A stretch of DNA of 64,000 nucleotides from Segetibacter aerophilus (GTDB lineage Bacteria > Bacteroidota > Bacteroidia > Chitinophagales > Chitinophagaceae): positions 62,001 through 126,000 of the forward strand of contig NZ_BJYT01000004.1 of the NCBI RefSeq assembly GCF_007991655.1, in the 5' to 3' direction. A program made the translations under genes and the position numbers. The number at the start of each line of letters is the position of its first letter. Within the stretch, counting starts at the first letter, position 1. Below are positions 51,560-60,388 of this stretch, one piece after another. A model generated the notes under the pieces. It was not told the DNA's origin and did no database searches. It worked only from the letters and a program-made list of their open reading frames with translations.

Positions 51560-53074
51560 ATGACAACAAGAGTTATAATAACCTGCCTTATTGGTTTGGG
51601 GTTAACGAGCTGTTCTAAAAACCTTGAGGTAGTGCCGCAGACGTCTTTAAGTTCAGCTACCTTTTTTACCCAGGAAGCAGATTTTAAGCAGGCAGTCAAT
51701 GCAGCCTATGTTCCCCTCAGAACTATTTATAATAATTTCGATTGGCTTTTGGGAGAGATGCATTCTGACAACACCTACTACTATCGCAACATACTTTTCG
51801 GCGCCACGGAACAGCAGGAGAATATTGCTGATTTCAGTTTGCCTACTTCCAACGGTCTTACTACCAACACAAACGTACGGGATGAATACCGCAACTTCTA
51901 CCAGATTATTGCGCGCGCAAACCAGGTTCTTGCGACCATTGATAAGGTTGAATTTGATGCCGCTTCTAAATCTAATTTGAAGGGACAGGCCCAGTTTCTA
52001 AGAGCATTTGCCTACTTCAAACTAGTACAATACTTTGGAAAAGTTCCCCTGCACCTGACACCAGTAACCAACAGGCAGGAGGCAGCAGCTCAGCTGGCAT
52101 CAGTTGATGAGCTATACAAGCAAATTGAAAGTGATGCAAAAGGCGCTGCCCAGGGATTGTTGAATAAGGCAAAGCAGGAACCCGGAAGGGCTACATCCGG
52201 AGCTGCTAAAACTTTGCTGGCTAATTTATACCTGGTTCAAAAAAGGTGGGCTGATGCCGAAGCAATTTCAAAAGAAGTGATTGCAAGTAATGAATATTCA
52301 TTAATGCCTAATTATGCGGATGCTTTCTCTGGCACTAATAGCAATAAGAACAATGCGGAGTCGGTTTTTGAAGTACAGTTCCAGGAAGGATCTGCGGGTT
52401 ATAATGGGAACCTGATTTATAGATTTCTTCCTCTTCCGATAACTGCAGGAGAATTGCAACCTATCACAGGAACCTCTAATCCGCAAGGACTATCTGGTGA
52501 AGGGAACAATGCACCGACGCCTGATCTCATTGCCGCTTACGAAGCAGGCGACAAAAGAAAAGATGCCTCTATTGCCTACGTAACTCTGAGCCAGAGTTTG
52601 CGTGATAATAAGGTGTATCCTTATATTAAAAAGTTTGCAGCTCCACATGCTCAGCATAATAATACAGGGAATAACTGGCCGGTTTACCGCTTCGCAGAAG
52701 TCTTATTATTTGCGGCAGAGGCATTAAATGAGCAAAGCAAGGGTGCAGAAGCCTTAACTTATTTGAATAGAGTAAGGGATCGTGCCTTTGGTGCTGGGGT
52801 TTCTCCGGTAACGGTTACAGGGCAGGTTCAACTACGCGATATTATAATGAAAGAGAGAAGAGTTGAATTGGCATTTGAAAACAAACGCTGGAATGACCTG
52901 GTAAGAACAGGCAAAGCTGTGGAGGTTATTACAGCATACGGAAACAGGGTAAAAGCAAATCCACAAGCTTATTATTATCCGGCCGGTAATGTTCCGCCTA
53001 ATAACGCCTTTACCAATATAGATTTGGTTTACGGCCTTCCTGCAGATGAGGCAGCGTTAAGCCCGTATTTTTAA
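51560..53074 (+). CDS. susD: SusD/RagB surface glycan-binding lipoprotein
   Basis: A 504-residue lipoprotein with lipobox L15-T-S-C18. The helical TPR-like SusD fold is visible: ATFFTQEADFKQAVNAAY, LKGQAQFLRAFAYFKLVQYF, and the C-terminal ERRVELAFENKRWNDLVRTG. It caps the SusC barrel and captures glycans. It follows SusC closely and precedes the cupin protein by 35 bases, so the pair and the enzymes are probably one operon. Confidence 0.95.
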   Translation: MTTRVIITCLIGLGLTSCSKNLEVVPQTSLSSATFFTQEADFKQAVNAAYVPLRTIYNNFDWLLGEMHSDNTYYYRNILFGATEQQENIADFSLPTSNGLTTNTNVRDEYRNFYQIIARANQVLATIDKVEFDAASKSNLKGQAQFLRAFAYFKLVQYFGKVPLHLTPVTNRQEAAAQLASVDELYKQIESDAKGAAQGLLNKAKQEPGRATSGAAKTLLANLYLVQKRWADAEAISKEVIASNEYSLMPNYADAFSGTNSNKNNAESVFEVQFQEGSAGYNGNLIYRFLPLPITAGELQPITGTSNPQGLSGEGNNAPTPDLIAAYEAGDKRKDASIAYVTLSQSLRDNKVYPYIKKFAAPHAQHNNTGNNWPVYRFAEVLLFAAEALNEQSKGAEALTYLNRVRDRAFGAGVSPVTVTGQVQLRDIIMKERRVELAFENKRWNDLVRTGKAVEVITAYGNRVKANPQAYYYPAGNVPPNNAFTNIDLVYGLPADEAALSPYF

Positions 53075-53109
53075 TTCCTTTAACGACAATAATTCAAAAC
53101 CAACTTTTA

Positions 53110-54333
53110 ATGGAAACACTGGAAAAAACAAGCCTGGCATCAAAAGCACTAGAACAGGGACAGGGAATCTTAAGGCTGGCGCCGACGTGGGTTCCGCGAT
53201 CGTTTTGCGTACCTGGTAGAAGAATCAAGTTACATCCGGATGATTATTACGTGCTTGGTGGTAACAGGGGAGGAATAGATGAGCGCTGGCTATCTTCCAC
53301 TACACCTGCTAAAAACGGTCCTTTAACGGGAGAGCACGAAGGATTAAGTAAAGTAGTTTTCAATGATGGCAAGAGTGAAGTTCAATTGCTTTTGAAGGAT
53401 GCAATTGACGAGTTGAAAGGAGAATTAATTGGTGATCGGTTGTGGAACGAACATGAGAGCTGGCCGATGTACTCAAAGTTCTTTGATAATATGGGCCCGT
53501 TACCTCATCACATTCATCACAATGATGAACATGCAGCTAAGATTGGACAATTGGGTAAGCCAGAAGCATATTACTTTCCGCCGCAACTGAATAATCATGG
53601 CGGTGATTTTCCCTATACTTTTTTTGGAGTAGCACCAGGTACCACAAAAGAGCAAATTAAAGAATGCCTAATGAATTTTACCAAAGGAGACAACAAGCTC
53701 ACGAGCTACTCGCAGGCATTTCCTTTATATCCAGGCACCGGTTGGGATGTTCCTCCTGGAATGCTCCACGCCCCGGGAAGCATGTGTACTTACGAGCCGC
53801 AAAAAGCGTCCGACGTATTTGCGATGTATCAATCTTTGGTGAATGAGGCAATTATACCTGAAGAACTATTATGGAACGGAACACCGCCAGATAGAATAGG
53901 TGACTATGACCAGTTGATGGAGGTAATAGATTGGGAGCTGAATACCAGCCCAAATATTCTGGAAACGCGTTTTATGCGTCCTAAACCTGTAAAGCCTGTA
54001 AGCGAAATGGAGGCCGAAGGATACGTTGAGAATTGGGTCTGCTATCTTTCTGACGCTTTCAGCGCGAAAGAACTGACAGTTTTCCCTGGCCAGACTGTTA
54101 CCATTAAAGACAGTGCTGCCTATGGCCTTATCGTTATGCAGGGGCATGGAAAAATGGGCGTGTGGGACATTGAAACTCCAGCCCTCATCCGCTATGGGCA
54201 GTTAACCAACGATGAATTTTTCGTAAGTGAAAAAACTGCTATGGAGGGTGTGAGAATAGTAAATCCGTCGACTACAGATCCGATAGTAATGTTGAAACAT
54301 TTCGGTCCTGGAAATCCTGACATGGTTTTTTGA
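53110..54333 (+). CDS. Cupin, mannose-6-phosphate-isomerase-like
   Basis: A 407-residue soluble protein with double-cupin features. A metal site HHIHHNDEHA followed by KPEAYYFPPQ (about residues 138-165) resembles the HxH ... E/KPE of mannose-6-phosphate isomerases, and a second His is seen in VPPGMLHAPG. No signal peptide, so cytoplasmic. Probably a sugar isomerase or lyase acting after import; exact substrate unknown. Confidence 0.7.
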   Translation: METLEKTSLASKALEQGQGILRLAPTWVPRSFCVPGRRIKLHPDDYYVLGGNRGGIDERWLSSTTPAKNGPLTGEHEGLSKVVFNDGKSEVQLLLKDAIDELKGELIGDRLWNEHESWPMYSKFFDNMGPLPHHIHHNDEHAAKIGQLGKPEAYYFPPQLNNHGGDFPYTFFGVAPGTTKEQIKECLMNFTKGDNKLTSYSQAFPLYPGTGWDVPPGMLHAPGSMCTYEPQKASDVFAMYQSLVNEAIIPEELLWNGTPPDRIGDYDQLMEVIDWELNTSPNILETRFMRPKPVKPVSEMEAEGYVENWVCYLSDAFSAKELTVFPGQTVTIKDSAAYGLIVMQGHGKMGVWDIETPALIRYGQLTNDEFFVSEKTAMEGVRIVNPSTTDPIVMLKHFGPGNPDMVF

Positions 54334-54521
54334 TTTCTAGAAAATGATGCTCTTTTCATGCTAACTAAAACTTGATAAGGAACTTTTATTAACGACAGCC
54401 TTCTTGTAATTTTTGCCCATTGCATGAAAAACTGCAAGAGAATATTGAAACCATGGAGCAGACATAATTGAAGATATTTTCATTACTTAGTTATTTTAAT
54501 CAATAGTAGATTGTAGACCAT

Positions 54522-55559
54522 ATGAACGAGAATAATTATCCCAAATTACACAACGCTACCTGGCCCGGTATAGTGGGTAAAGGAGCAGATTCAGAACCGG
54601 TAATCCCTTTTGATACCATGCTTCAAATGACCGCTGCTGCTGAGGTAGACGGGGTCAAGTTCGACGGGGTTGACTTAGGACTTCTGGATCCTCATGTAAA
54701 CATCAATAGTACAGATGATGAGATTAAACAGCTTGCTGATAAGATCTCTTCCTATAACCTCAGGGTAGGCAGCCTGGTTGCGCCCATTTGGGGAGGACCC
54801 GCAATGGGCACACATGAACAGCGGGAACATTTTGTTGAAATGGTTCGTAAAGCCTGTCATTTTGGTAAGGTGCTACGTGACCTAGGAGTTCGCCCGCATG
54901 GCGTGATAAGGATTGACTCAGCGAGTTCACCGGCTGATTGGGATAAAGACCCTGAAAACAATACAAAGTTGATCGCTGAAACTTTTCAAAAGGCTTGCGA
55001 TGTGGCAGCGGAGTATGGAGAGAAATTAGCTGCCGAGGGAGAAATTTGCTGGGGTGGCATGCATAGCTGGAAGACTATGATTAATACACTTGAAATGGTC
55101 AATCGTCCCAATATTGGTTTCCAGGCCGACATGTCTCATACCACTTTATACCTTTTAGGTTACAACAGGCCTGAAGATCGCATACTTCCCGAAGATTTTG
55201 ATTGGAGTAATCGTGAGGCTCTCACGGACGGGATAAAAACTGTAACCAAAGCACTAAGACCGTGGACCATCGACTTCCACGTCGCACAAAACGATGGAAC
55301 AGTACATGGAACGGGCTCACATGATAAGACCGGCCGCCACTGCCAGGCAACAGACCCTAATGGAAAGCTTGACATAGCAAAAGACGCCGGCTACTGGCTG
55401 CGGGATGAAAATGGTAACCTGACAAAAGCTTTCAAACACATTTGCTGGGACGGTTGCATGTTCGCCAACGAAGTGATGATGAAACAGCAAACCTGGAACG
55501 ATATCCTGGCAAAAATGATTGAAGTAAGAAAACTTCATGGCTGGTATGAAGCGGAGTAG
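54522..55559 (+). CDS. Sugar phosphate isomerase/epimerase-like TIM barrel
   Basis: A 345-residue protein of the AP-endonuclease-2-like TIM-barrel family (xylose isomerase-like). Metal/catalytic candidates: E in [11 protein letters not shown]-x-x-H in [11 protein letters not shown] in [10 protein letters not shown]. The substrate may be a keto-sugar or keto-glycoside, as with other members that neighbour DUF1080 and Gfo/Idh/MocA genes. No signal peptide. It lies 190 bases after the cupin gene. Confidence 0.85.
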   Translation: MNENNYPKLHNATWPGIVGKGADSEPVIPFDTMLQMTAAAEVDGVKFDGVDLGLLDPHVNINSTDDEIKQLADKISSYNLRVGSLVAPIWGGPAMGTHEQREHFVEMVRKACHFGKVLRDLGVRPHGVIRIDSASSPADWDKDPENNTKLIAETFQKACDVAAEYGEKLAAEGEICWGGMHSWKTMINTLEMVNRPNIGFQADMSHTTLYLLGYNRPEDRILPEDFDWSNREALTDGIKTVTKALRPWTIDFHVAQNDGTVHGTGSHDKTGRHCQATDPNGKLDIAKDAGYWLRDENGNLTKAFKHICWDGCMFANEVMMKQQTWNDILAKMIEVRKLHGWYEAE

Positions 55560-55687
55560 CGAAGAGTTTCCAATTACCTGTTTCCATTTACCAGATACCC
55601 CTTTGGGGAGCTTGCGGTCGTAACAGGTAGCCGGACGTCATTCCTTCAAATTCCCTTGCACTATTTTTTAAAACAATCACTTTTAAA

Positions 55688-56836
55688 ATGAGTAAAAAAG
55701 AATTACGGATAGGTTTAGTTGGTGTTGGTTTTATGGGACGAACACATACGAACGGCTATAAGCGGGTCAGTGATTTTTTTCCCGATCTTCAAAATCGTCC
55801 TGTCTTGAAAGCCGTTTGTTCGCGCACGGCTGCAACAGTAAATGCTTTTGCAGAACAGTGGGGTTACGAGTCAGTAGAGACAGATTGGAAGTCGTTGGTG
55901 GCCCGGGATGATATCGATGCTGTTGATATTTGCACTCCCAATAATATGCATGCGGAAATTGCAATAGCCGCAGCTGAAGCAGGCAAAATGATTTTGTGCG
56001 AAAAACCTCTTTCGCGCACGCTTGAGGAAGGTCGCCAGATGGTGGATGCGATTGAGAAGGCTGGAGTGAACAATACCGTCTGGTACAACTATCGCCGCCT
56101 ACCCGCTGTGACTTTGGCAAAGCAAATAGTTGCTTCAGGAAAACTTGGACGCATTTTTCATTATCGTGCTAATTTCCTGCAAGACTGGACGATTAATGCA
56201 AATGTGCCGCAGGGTGGGCAAGGAACGTGGCGCCTAGATGTTGATGCTGCAGGATCAGGTGTCACCGGGGATCTATTGGCTCATTGTATTGACACCGCTA
56301 TCTGGTTGAACGGTTCTATTACTGATGTATCAGCCGTAACCGAAACTTTTATCAAAGAAAGAGTTCACCAGGCAACGGGAGAAATGCAAAAGGTAGGCAT
56401 AGACGATGCGTGTATTTTTCACTGCCATTTTGATAATGGTTCGTTGGGGCTTTTTGAATCAACGCGGTATGCACGTGGTCACAAAGCCTTGTACACTTTT
56501 GAAATTAATGGAGAACATGCATCTGTTCGCTGGGATTTGCATGACTTGAATAAACTTGAATATTTTGATCATCGCGACGAGTCTATTGTTCGTGGTTGGC
56601 GTACTATTCATGTTACTGATGGTGATCAGCCTTATATGGATAAATGGTGGGTTCCGGGGTTATCTATTGGGTACGAACATTCATTTGTGCACCAGGTAGC
56701 GGACTTCTTAAAGAGCCTGGAAACAGGAGAGCCTTGTTCACCTACTTTCAGGGAGGCGCTTGAAACACAGAAGGTTTGCCAGGCTGTTCTTGATTCGGCT
56801 GCGGCCAAGAGTTGGAAGGGCGTGAATGAATATTAG
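55688..56836 (+). CDS. Gfo/Idh/MocA family oxidoreductase
   Basis: A 382-residue NAD(P)-dependent oxidoreductase. The Rossmann motif is [12 protein letters not shown] at residues about 9-20 and the signature CEKPLSRTL near residue 103. The C-terminal domain has [14 protein letters not shown] and the dimer strand region. Members interconvert hydroxy and keto groups on sugars, often in the keto-glycoside pathways. It follows the TIM-barrel gene by 130 bases. No signal peptide, cytoplasmic. Confidence 0.9.
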   Translation: MSKKELRIGLVGVGFMGRTHTNGYKRVSDFFPDLQNRPVLKAVCSRTAATVNAFAEQWGYESVETDWKSLVARDDIDAVDICTPNNMHAEIAIAAAEAGKMILCEKPLSRTLEEGRQMVDAIEKAGVNNTVWYNYRRLPAVTLAKQIVASGKLGRIFHYRANFLQDWTINANVPQGGQGTWRLDVDAAGSGVTGDLLAHCIDTAIWLNGSITDVSAVTETFIKERVHQATGEMQKVGIDDACIFHCHFDNGSLGLFESTRYARGHKALYTFEINGEHASVRWDLHDLNKLEYFDHRDESIVRGWRTIHVTDGDQPYMDKWWVPGLSIGYEHSFVHQVADFLKSLETGEPCSPTFREALETQKVCQAVLDSAAAKSWKGVNEY

Positions 56837-56908
56837 AAGACTTTTGTTTTCAAAACGTTTCAAAATCATATTAGCGCTCAAGCCGCTGGGCTTCGTTCTT
56901 GCAACAGG

Positions 56909-56950
56909 ACTGCTACGCTTGTTTTAAAAACTGCTACGCATGTTTTGAAA
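56909..56950 (+). repeat. 21-bp tandem repeat, two copies
   Basis: ACTGCTACGCTTGTTTTAAAA at 56909-56929 is followed directly by ACTGCTACGCATGTTTTGAAA (written in two pieces of equal length; two differences). No coding function is seen. Confidence 0.6.
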
Positions 56951-57152
56951 TGCCTTCGCTTCGCTTGGCACTCAACTGGCTAATGTTCTTCTAGCAAGAA
57001 CTGTTGTTCGATTGTTACAATGGGCAAGTCCTTTAGTTAATAAGAGAGTCTGGTTAGCTTTAAATGTTTTAAGTCCATTTATGTGGATAGCTTAAAAAGT
57101 TTTGACGGTGAGTTGAAAAGGAAAACTGAAGATGCTATTTGTACAATAGATA

Positions 57153-57172
57153 AACGGAGCGTCGCAAGGATG
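57153..57172 (+). repeat. Dispersed repeat AACGGAGCGTCGCAAG (copy 2)
   Basis: AACGGAGCGTCGCAAGGATG, matching the inverted copy at 36108-36130 in 18 of 19 shared bases. Intergenic. Confidence 0.65.
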
Positions 57173-57266
57173 AAGCTATCGAAAACAGCTATTGACTTCT
57201 AACTAAAGATGATTTGACCTTTCCTTACTTTGAACTAAATATGAAGGTTTTTCAAAGAACCAAATA

Positions 57267-58445
57267 ATGATGATGAAGAAAGCTTTCATACAAACTTTGA
57301 TTTTAGTATTAATTGCAGGATACGGTTTTGCACAGGCACATCCAGCTACTCCAGAAAATGTAACGAAGCCACTTAAATTTATAAAGAAGCAAATTGCTTC
57401 TGAAAGCTTTGAGTCTGTAGATGTTTTCGATGTAAACAATGATAAGATTCCGGACATTGTATCCGGAGCATTCTGGTATGAAGGACCTGGTTTTTGGAAG
57501 AGAAATTACATTGGCTCGGCCAAAAGAATAGGAGAGTACTACGACGATTTTTCTACAATACCATTAGATGTCAACGGAGACGGCCGCGTTGACTTTGTAA
57601 CCGGCGGATGGTTCGGCAAGGTTTTAAGCTGGCGCGAAAATCCGGGAAATACAAAAGAGTGGATGGAACACTCCATTGCGGAACCGGGTAACATAGAAAC
57701 TACACGGGCATGGGATATTGATGGAGACGGTACTGTTGAAATCGTTCCCAATACGCCTAACGATCCTTTGATCATCTACCGCTTAATTAAAGACAACCAG
57801 GGAAAAGGCACCGGAAAGTTCGAAACTATCACGCTTAGCCAACTGAAGAGTGGGCACGGCTTGGGCTTTGGTGACATCAATGGTGATGGCAGAAATGATT
57901 TTATTGTAAGCACAGGTTGGCTGGAGGCTCCCGTAAATCGTTTTAAAGATAAATGGACTTTTCATGAGCAGTTCATGCTTGGTACAACGAGCATACCGGT
58001 AGTTGTTGCAGATGTAAATAAAGACGGCTTGAATGACTTAATTGCTGGTCAGGCGCACGGTTACGGGTTGGATTGGTATGAACAAAAGAGGGATAAAAGC
58101 GCTAAAACTACGTGGACAAAACATACTATTGATCCATTTAATTCCCAGTACCACACAATGGCTTGGATAGACCTGGATGGGGATGGAAAGGAAGAGTTGA
58201 TCACCGGCAAACGTTACCGCGCTCATAATGGTAATGATCCTGGTGAAAATGATCCGCTGGGTGTTTATTATTTTAAATGGAACGGCGAAGCTTTTTCAAA
58301 AGGAATTGTTAGCTATGGTGAATTTGGAGAAGGCAAGGGGACAGGTTTATATTTTGCCGTAGCTGATCTTACCGGTTCAGGTAAGAAGGATATTATCGTT
58401 GCCGGCAAAGATGGGCTCTATGTGTTTTACAATAAAGGCTTCTAA
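57267..58445 (+). CDS. Secreted FG-GAP/VCBS beta-propeller protein
   Basis: A 392-residue protein with a signal peptide (about 22 residues after a run of three Met). Seven blade motifs of the type D-x-[ND]-x-D-G-x-x-D are spaced through it: DVNNDKIPDI, DVNGDGRVDF, DIDGDGTVEI, DINGDGRNDF, DVNKDGLNDL, DLDGDGKEEL, DLTGSGKKDI, a calcium-binding seven-bladed propeller. Probably periplasmic or surface, in the carbohydrate locus, role unknown. It is 21 bases upstream of the DUF1080 gene. Confidence 0.85.
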   Translation: MMMKKAFIQTLILVLIAGYGFAQAHPATPENVTKPLKFIKKQIASESFESVDVFDVNNDKIPDIVSGAFWYEGPGFWKRNYIGSAKRIGEYYDDFSTIPLDVNGDGRVDFVTGGWFGKVLSWRENPGNTKEWMEHSIAEPGNIETTRAWDIDGDGTVEIVPNTPNDPLIIYRLIKDNQGKGTGKFETITLSQLKSGHGLGFGDINGDGRNDFIVSTGWLEAPVNRFKDKWTFHEQFMLGTTSIPVVVADVNKDGLNDLIAGQAHGYGLDWYEQKRDKSAKTTWTKHTIDPFNSQYHTMAWIDLDGDGKEELITGKRYRAHNGNDPGENDPLGVYYFKWNGEAFSKGIVSYGEFGEGKGTGLYFAVADLTGSGKKDIIVAGKDGLYVFYNKGF

Positions 58446-58466
58446 AATCAAATAACAACTTATACG

Positions 58467-59252
58467 ATGCTACAAAAAAAAAGTTCTAAAATTATTTCGC
58501 TTGCAATCATACTGGCTTCCTTTGTCTCTATGGCTCTAACCACTTCCAGTTGCAAAGTATCGGGGCAGGGGCAGCAAAGTCAAAAAGGTTTTGTGCAGAT
58601 ATTTGACGGAAAGTCTCTCAACGGATGGGAGGGCGACCCTACTTATTGGCGTGCAGAAAATGGAAGTTTGGTTGGGGAAATTACCCCTACAACACTTTTA
58701 AAAACCAATAATTTTATTGTATGGAAAGGAGGCAAGCCCGGAGACTTTGAGCTAACCTGCGATTTTAAAATTACTAAAGCGGGCAACAGCGGTATCAACT
58801 ACAGGAGTGTTGAAGTGCCCGATGTACCACATGCGCTGAAAGGCTACCAGGCAGACATCGATGGAGCCCACCGATATACGGGTCAGAATTACGAAGAACG
58901 AGCAAGAACTACCTTGGCTTATCGTGGCGAGAAGGTGACTATTAAACCTTTTACCGAAGCAGCCACTACAGTGAGAGAGCATACAAAAAATAATGCCTGG
59001 TTAGAAAGAACAGTAACAGGGTCTTTAGGAACTTCTGATGAACTGAAAGAAAAAATTAAATCTGAAGATTGGAACACCTGCAGGATCGTAGCAAAGGGAA
59101 ATCATTTGCAGCACTACATCAATGGCATCCTAATGAGTGACGTTATTGATGAGGATAAAGTAAATGGAAAATCTGACGGACTGTTAGGTGTGCAAGTACA
59201 TGTTGGTCCGCCAATGAAAGTGGAGTATAGAAATATTATGCTGAAGCAATAA
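58467..59252 (+). CDS. DUF1080 lipoprotein (3-keto-disaccharide hydrolase)
   Basis: A 261-residue protein with a lipoprotein-like signal (Cys after TTSS near residue 29). The DUF1080 domain opens with FDGKSLNGWEGDPTYWRAE and includes SLVGEIT, FELTCDFKITKAGNSGINYRS and KGYQADIDG; it is a concanavalin-like beta-sandwich. Members have been shown to hydrolyse 3-keto-disaccharides; the substrate here is not known. It lies in the same operon as the FG-GAP gene and probably NIPSNAP. Confidence 0.88.
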   Translation: MLQKKSSKIISLAIILASFVSMALTTSSCKVSGQGQQSQKGFVQIFDGKSLNGWEGDPTYWRAENGSLVGEITPTTLLKTNNFIVWKGGKPGDFELTCDFKITKAGNSGINYRSVEVPDVPHALKGYQADIDGAHRYTGQNYEERARTTLAYRGEKVTIKPFTEAATTVREHTKNNAWLERTVTGSLGTSDELKEKIKSEDWNTCRIVAKGNHLQHYINGILMSDVIDEDKVNGKSDGLLGVQVHVGPPMKVEYRNIMLKQ

Positions 59253-59407
59253 ACCTTTTATTGGGGTTTTTCATGCAGAGGATAAAGTGGTTTTTGAACT
59301 GCTTTATTTTCTGCATTTCTTTTTTAAACTCAAGGCGTTTATTCAATCTGCATTATCTTGCCGCAATCGAAATTTATCACCAAATTGTTATAAACAGTTA
59401 CAGCCGT

Positions 59408-60202
59408 ATGAAGAAGTTATTTTCTGCTATTTTGATTTTAAGTGTTTTTTTTATCGCATGTTCATCTTCTAAAAAGTCTGCCTCAGTTACCCCGGAAACT
59501 GTGTTGAGGCCCACACCCGTTTATGAGATGCGAACCTATTTTGCCGCACCCGGAAAACTTGATGATTTGAGCGCCCGCTTCAGAAATAATACAACGCGCA
59601 TTTTTTCTAAGCATGGTATGACCAATGTTGGCTATTGGATCCCAACTGAAAACCCTGAGAATAAGCTTGTGTATGTTTTATCCTATCCTAGCCGTGAGGC
59701 AAGAGAAGCGTCATGGAAAGCCTTTGGTTCCGATCCTGAGTGGCAGGCAGTAGCTAAGGCCTCAGAAGCCAATGGAAAACTGGTGGCTAAGGTAGAGAGT
59801 GTTTATATGCAGGAAACTGATTATTCACCCTCAGTAAAAGCAGAGGCGAAGTCTCCAAACCGTACGTTTGAGTTGCGCACGTACACATCTTCTGCTGGTA
59901 ATCTTCAAAATCTACATGAGCGTTTTCGTAGCCACACAAAGAAGCTTTTTGAGAAACATGGAATTGCCAATATTGTATATTGGCAACCAATGCCGAAAGC
60001 AGACGGAACTAAAAGCGACATGTTAGTATACATTATCGCACACAAAGACAGAGCTACTGCCGACGCTTCATGGAAAGCTTTTCGCGAAGATCCTGAGTGG
60101 GTGAAAGTCAAAGCGGCTTCTGAAGTAAAAGGTGGTGGGTCACTTACAACCAAGGTTGAGTCTGTTTTTATGATGCCTACTGATTATTCTCCGATTAAAT
60201 AA
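59408..60202 (+). CDS. Double NIPSNAP-domain lipoprotein
   Basis: A 264-residue protein from ATG 59408, with lipobox (FFIACSSS). Two NIPSNAP domains follow: the first with YEMRTYFAAPGKLDDLSARF, the second with FELRTYTSSAGNLQNLHERF; each ends in a VESVYMQETDYSP / VESVFMMPTDYSP pattern. NIPSNAP are small ferredoxin-like domains that often bind or process small molecules. An in-frame ATG at 59261 would add an unlikely N-terminal stretch; the ATG at 59408 restores the signal. Role in the locus unknown. Confidence 0.88.
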   Translation: MKKLFSAILILSVFFIACSSSKKSASVTPETVLRPTPVYEMRTYFAAPGKLDDLSARFRNNTTRIFSKHGMTNVGYWIPTENPENKLVYVLSYPSREAREASWKAFGSDPEWQAVAKASEANGKLVAKVESVYMQETDYSPSVKAEAKSPNRTFELRTYTSSAGNLQNLHERFRSHTKKLFEKHGIANIVYWQPMPKADGTKSDMLVYIIAHKDRATADASWKAFREDPEWVKVKAASEVKGGGSLTTKVESVFMMPTDYSPIK

Positions 60203-60273
60203 ATGAATAACTTTTAGGGATAGTAGAAACGACAAGTTGATGTCTTATCAAACACCCAAAAATGTCATTATAT

Positions 60274-60305
60274 AAAAAAGCAGAAGTAATTATTTCTGCT
60301 TTTTT
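60274..60305. terminator. Bidirectional-type terminator after NIPSNAP gene
   Basis: AAAAAAGCAGAA at 60274-60285 pairs with TTCTGCTTTTTT at 60294-60305 (12 bp, 8-base loop). It lies about 70 bases after the NIPSNAP stop and 84 bases before the GH2 gene. Confidence 0.85.
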
Positions 60306-60388
60306 ATTGGGTTTCATTTCGCTACATCAACAATTTAATGAGAATTAAGAGTTTTTGAATTTCTCTATCATTTTGCTTCTTACTAAAA

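Larger units (their letters stand above)
56837..57266. other. Intergenic region, 430 bases
   Basis: No gene seen. It carries a 21-bp tandem duplication (56909-56950), an 8-bp inverted repeat GTTCTTGC/GCAAGAAC (56895-56902, 56993-57000) and a copy of a dispersed repeat (57153-57172). It separates the enzyme genes from the FG-GAP gene. Confidence 0.5.
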
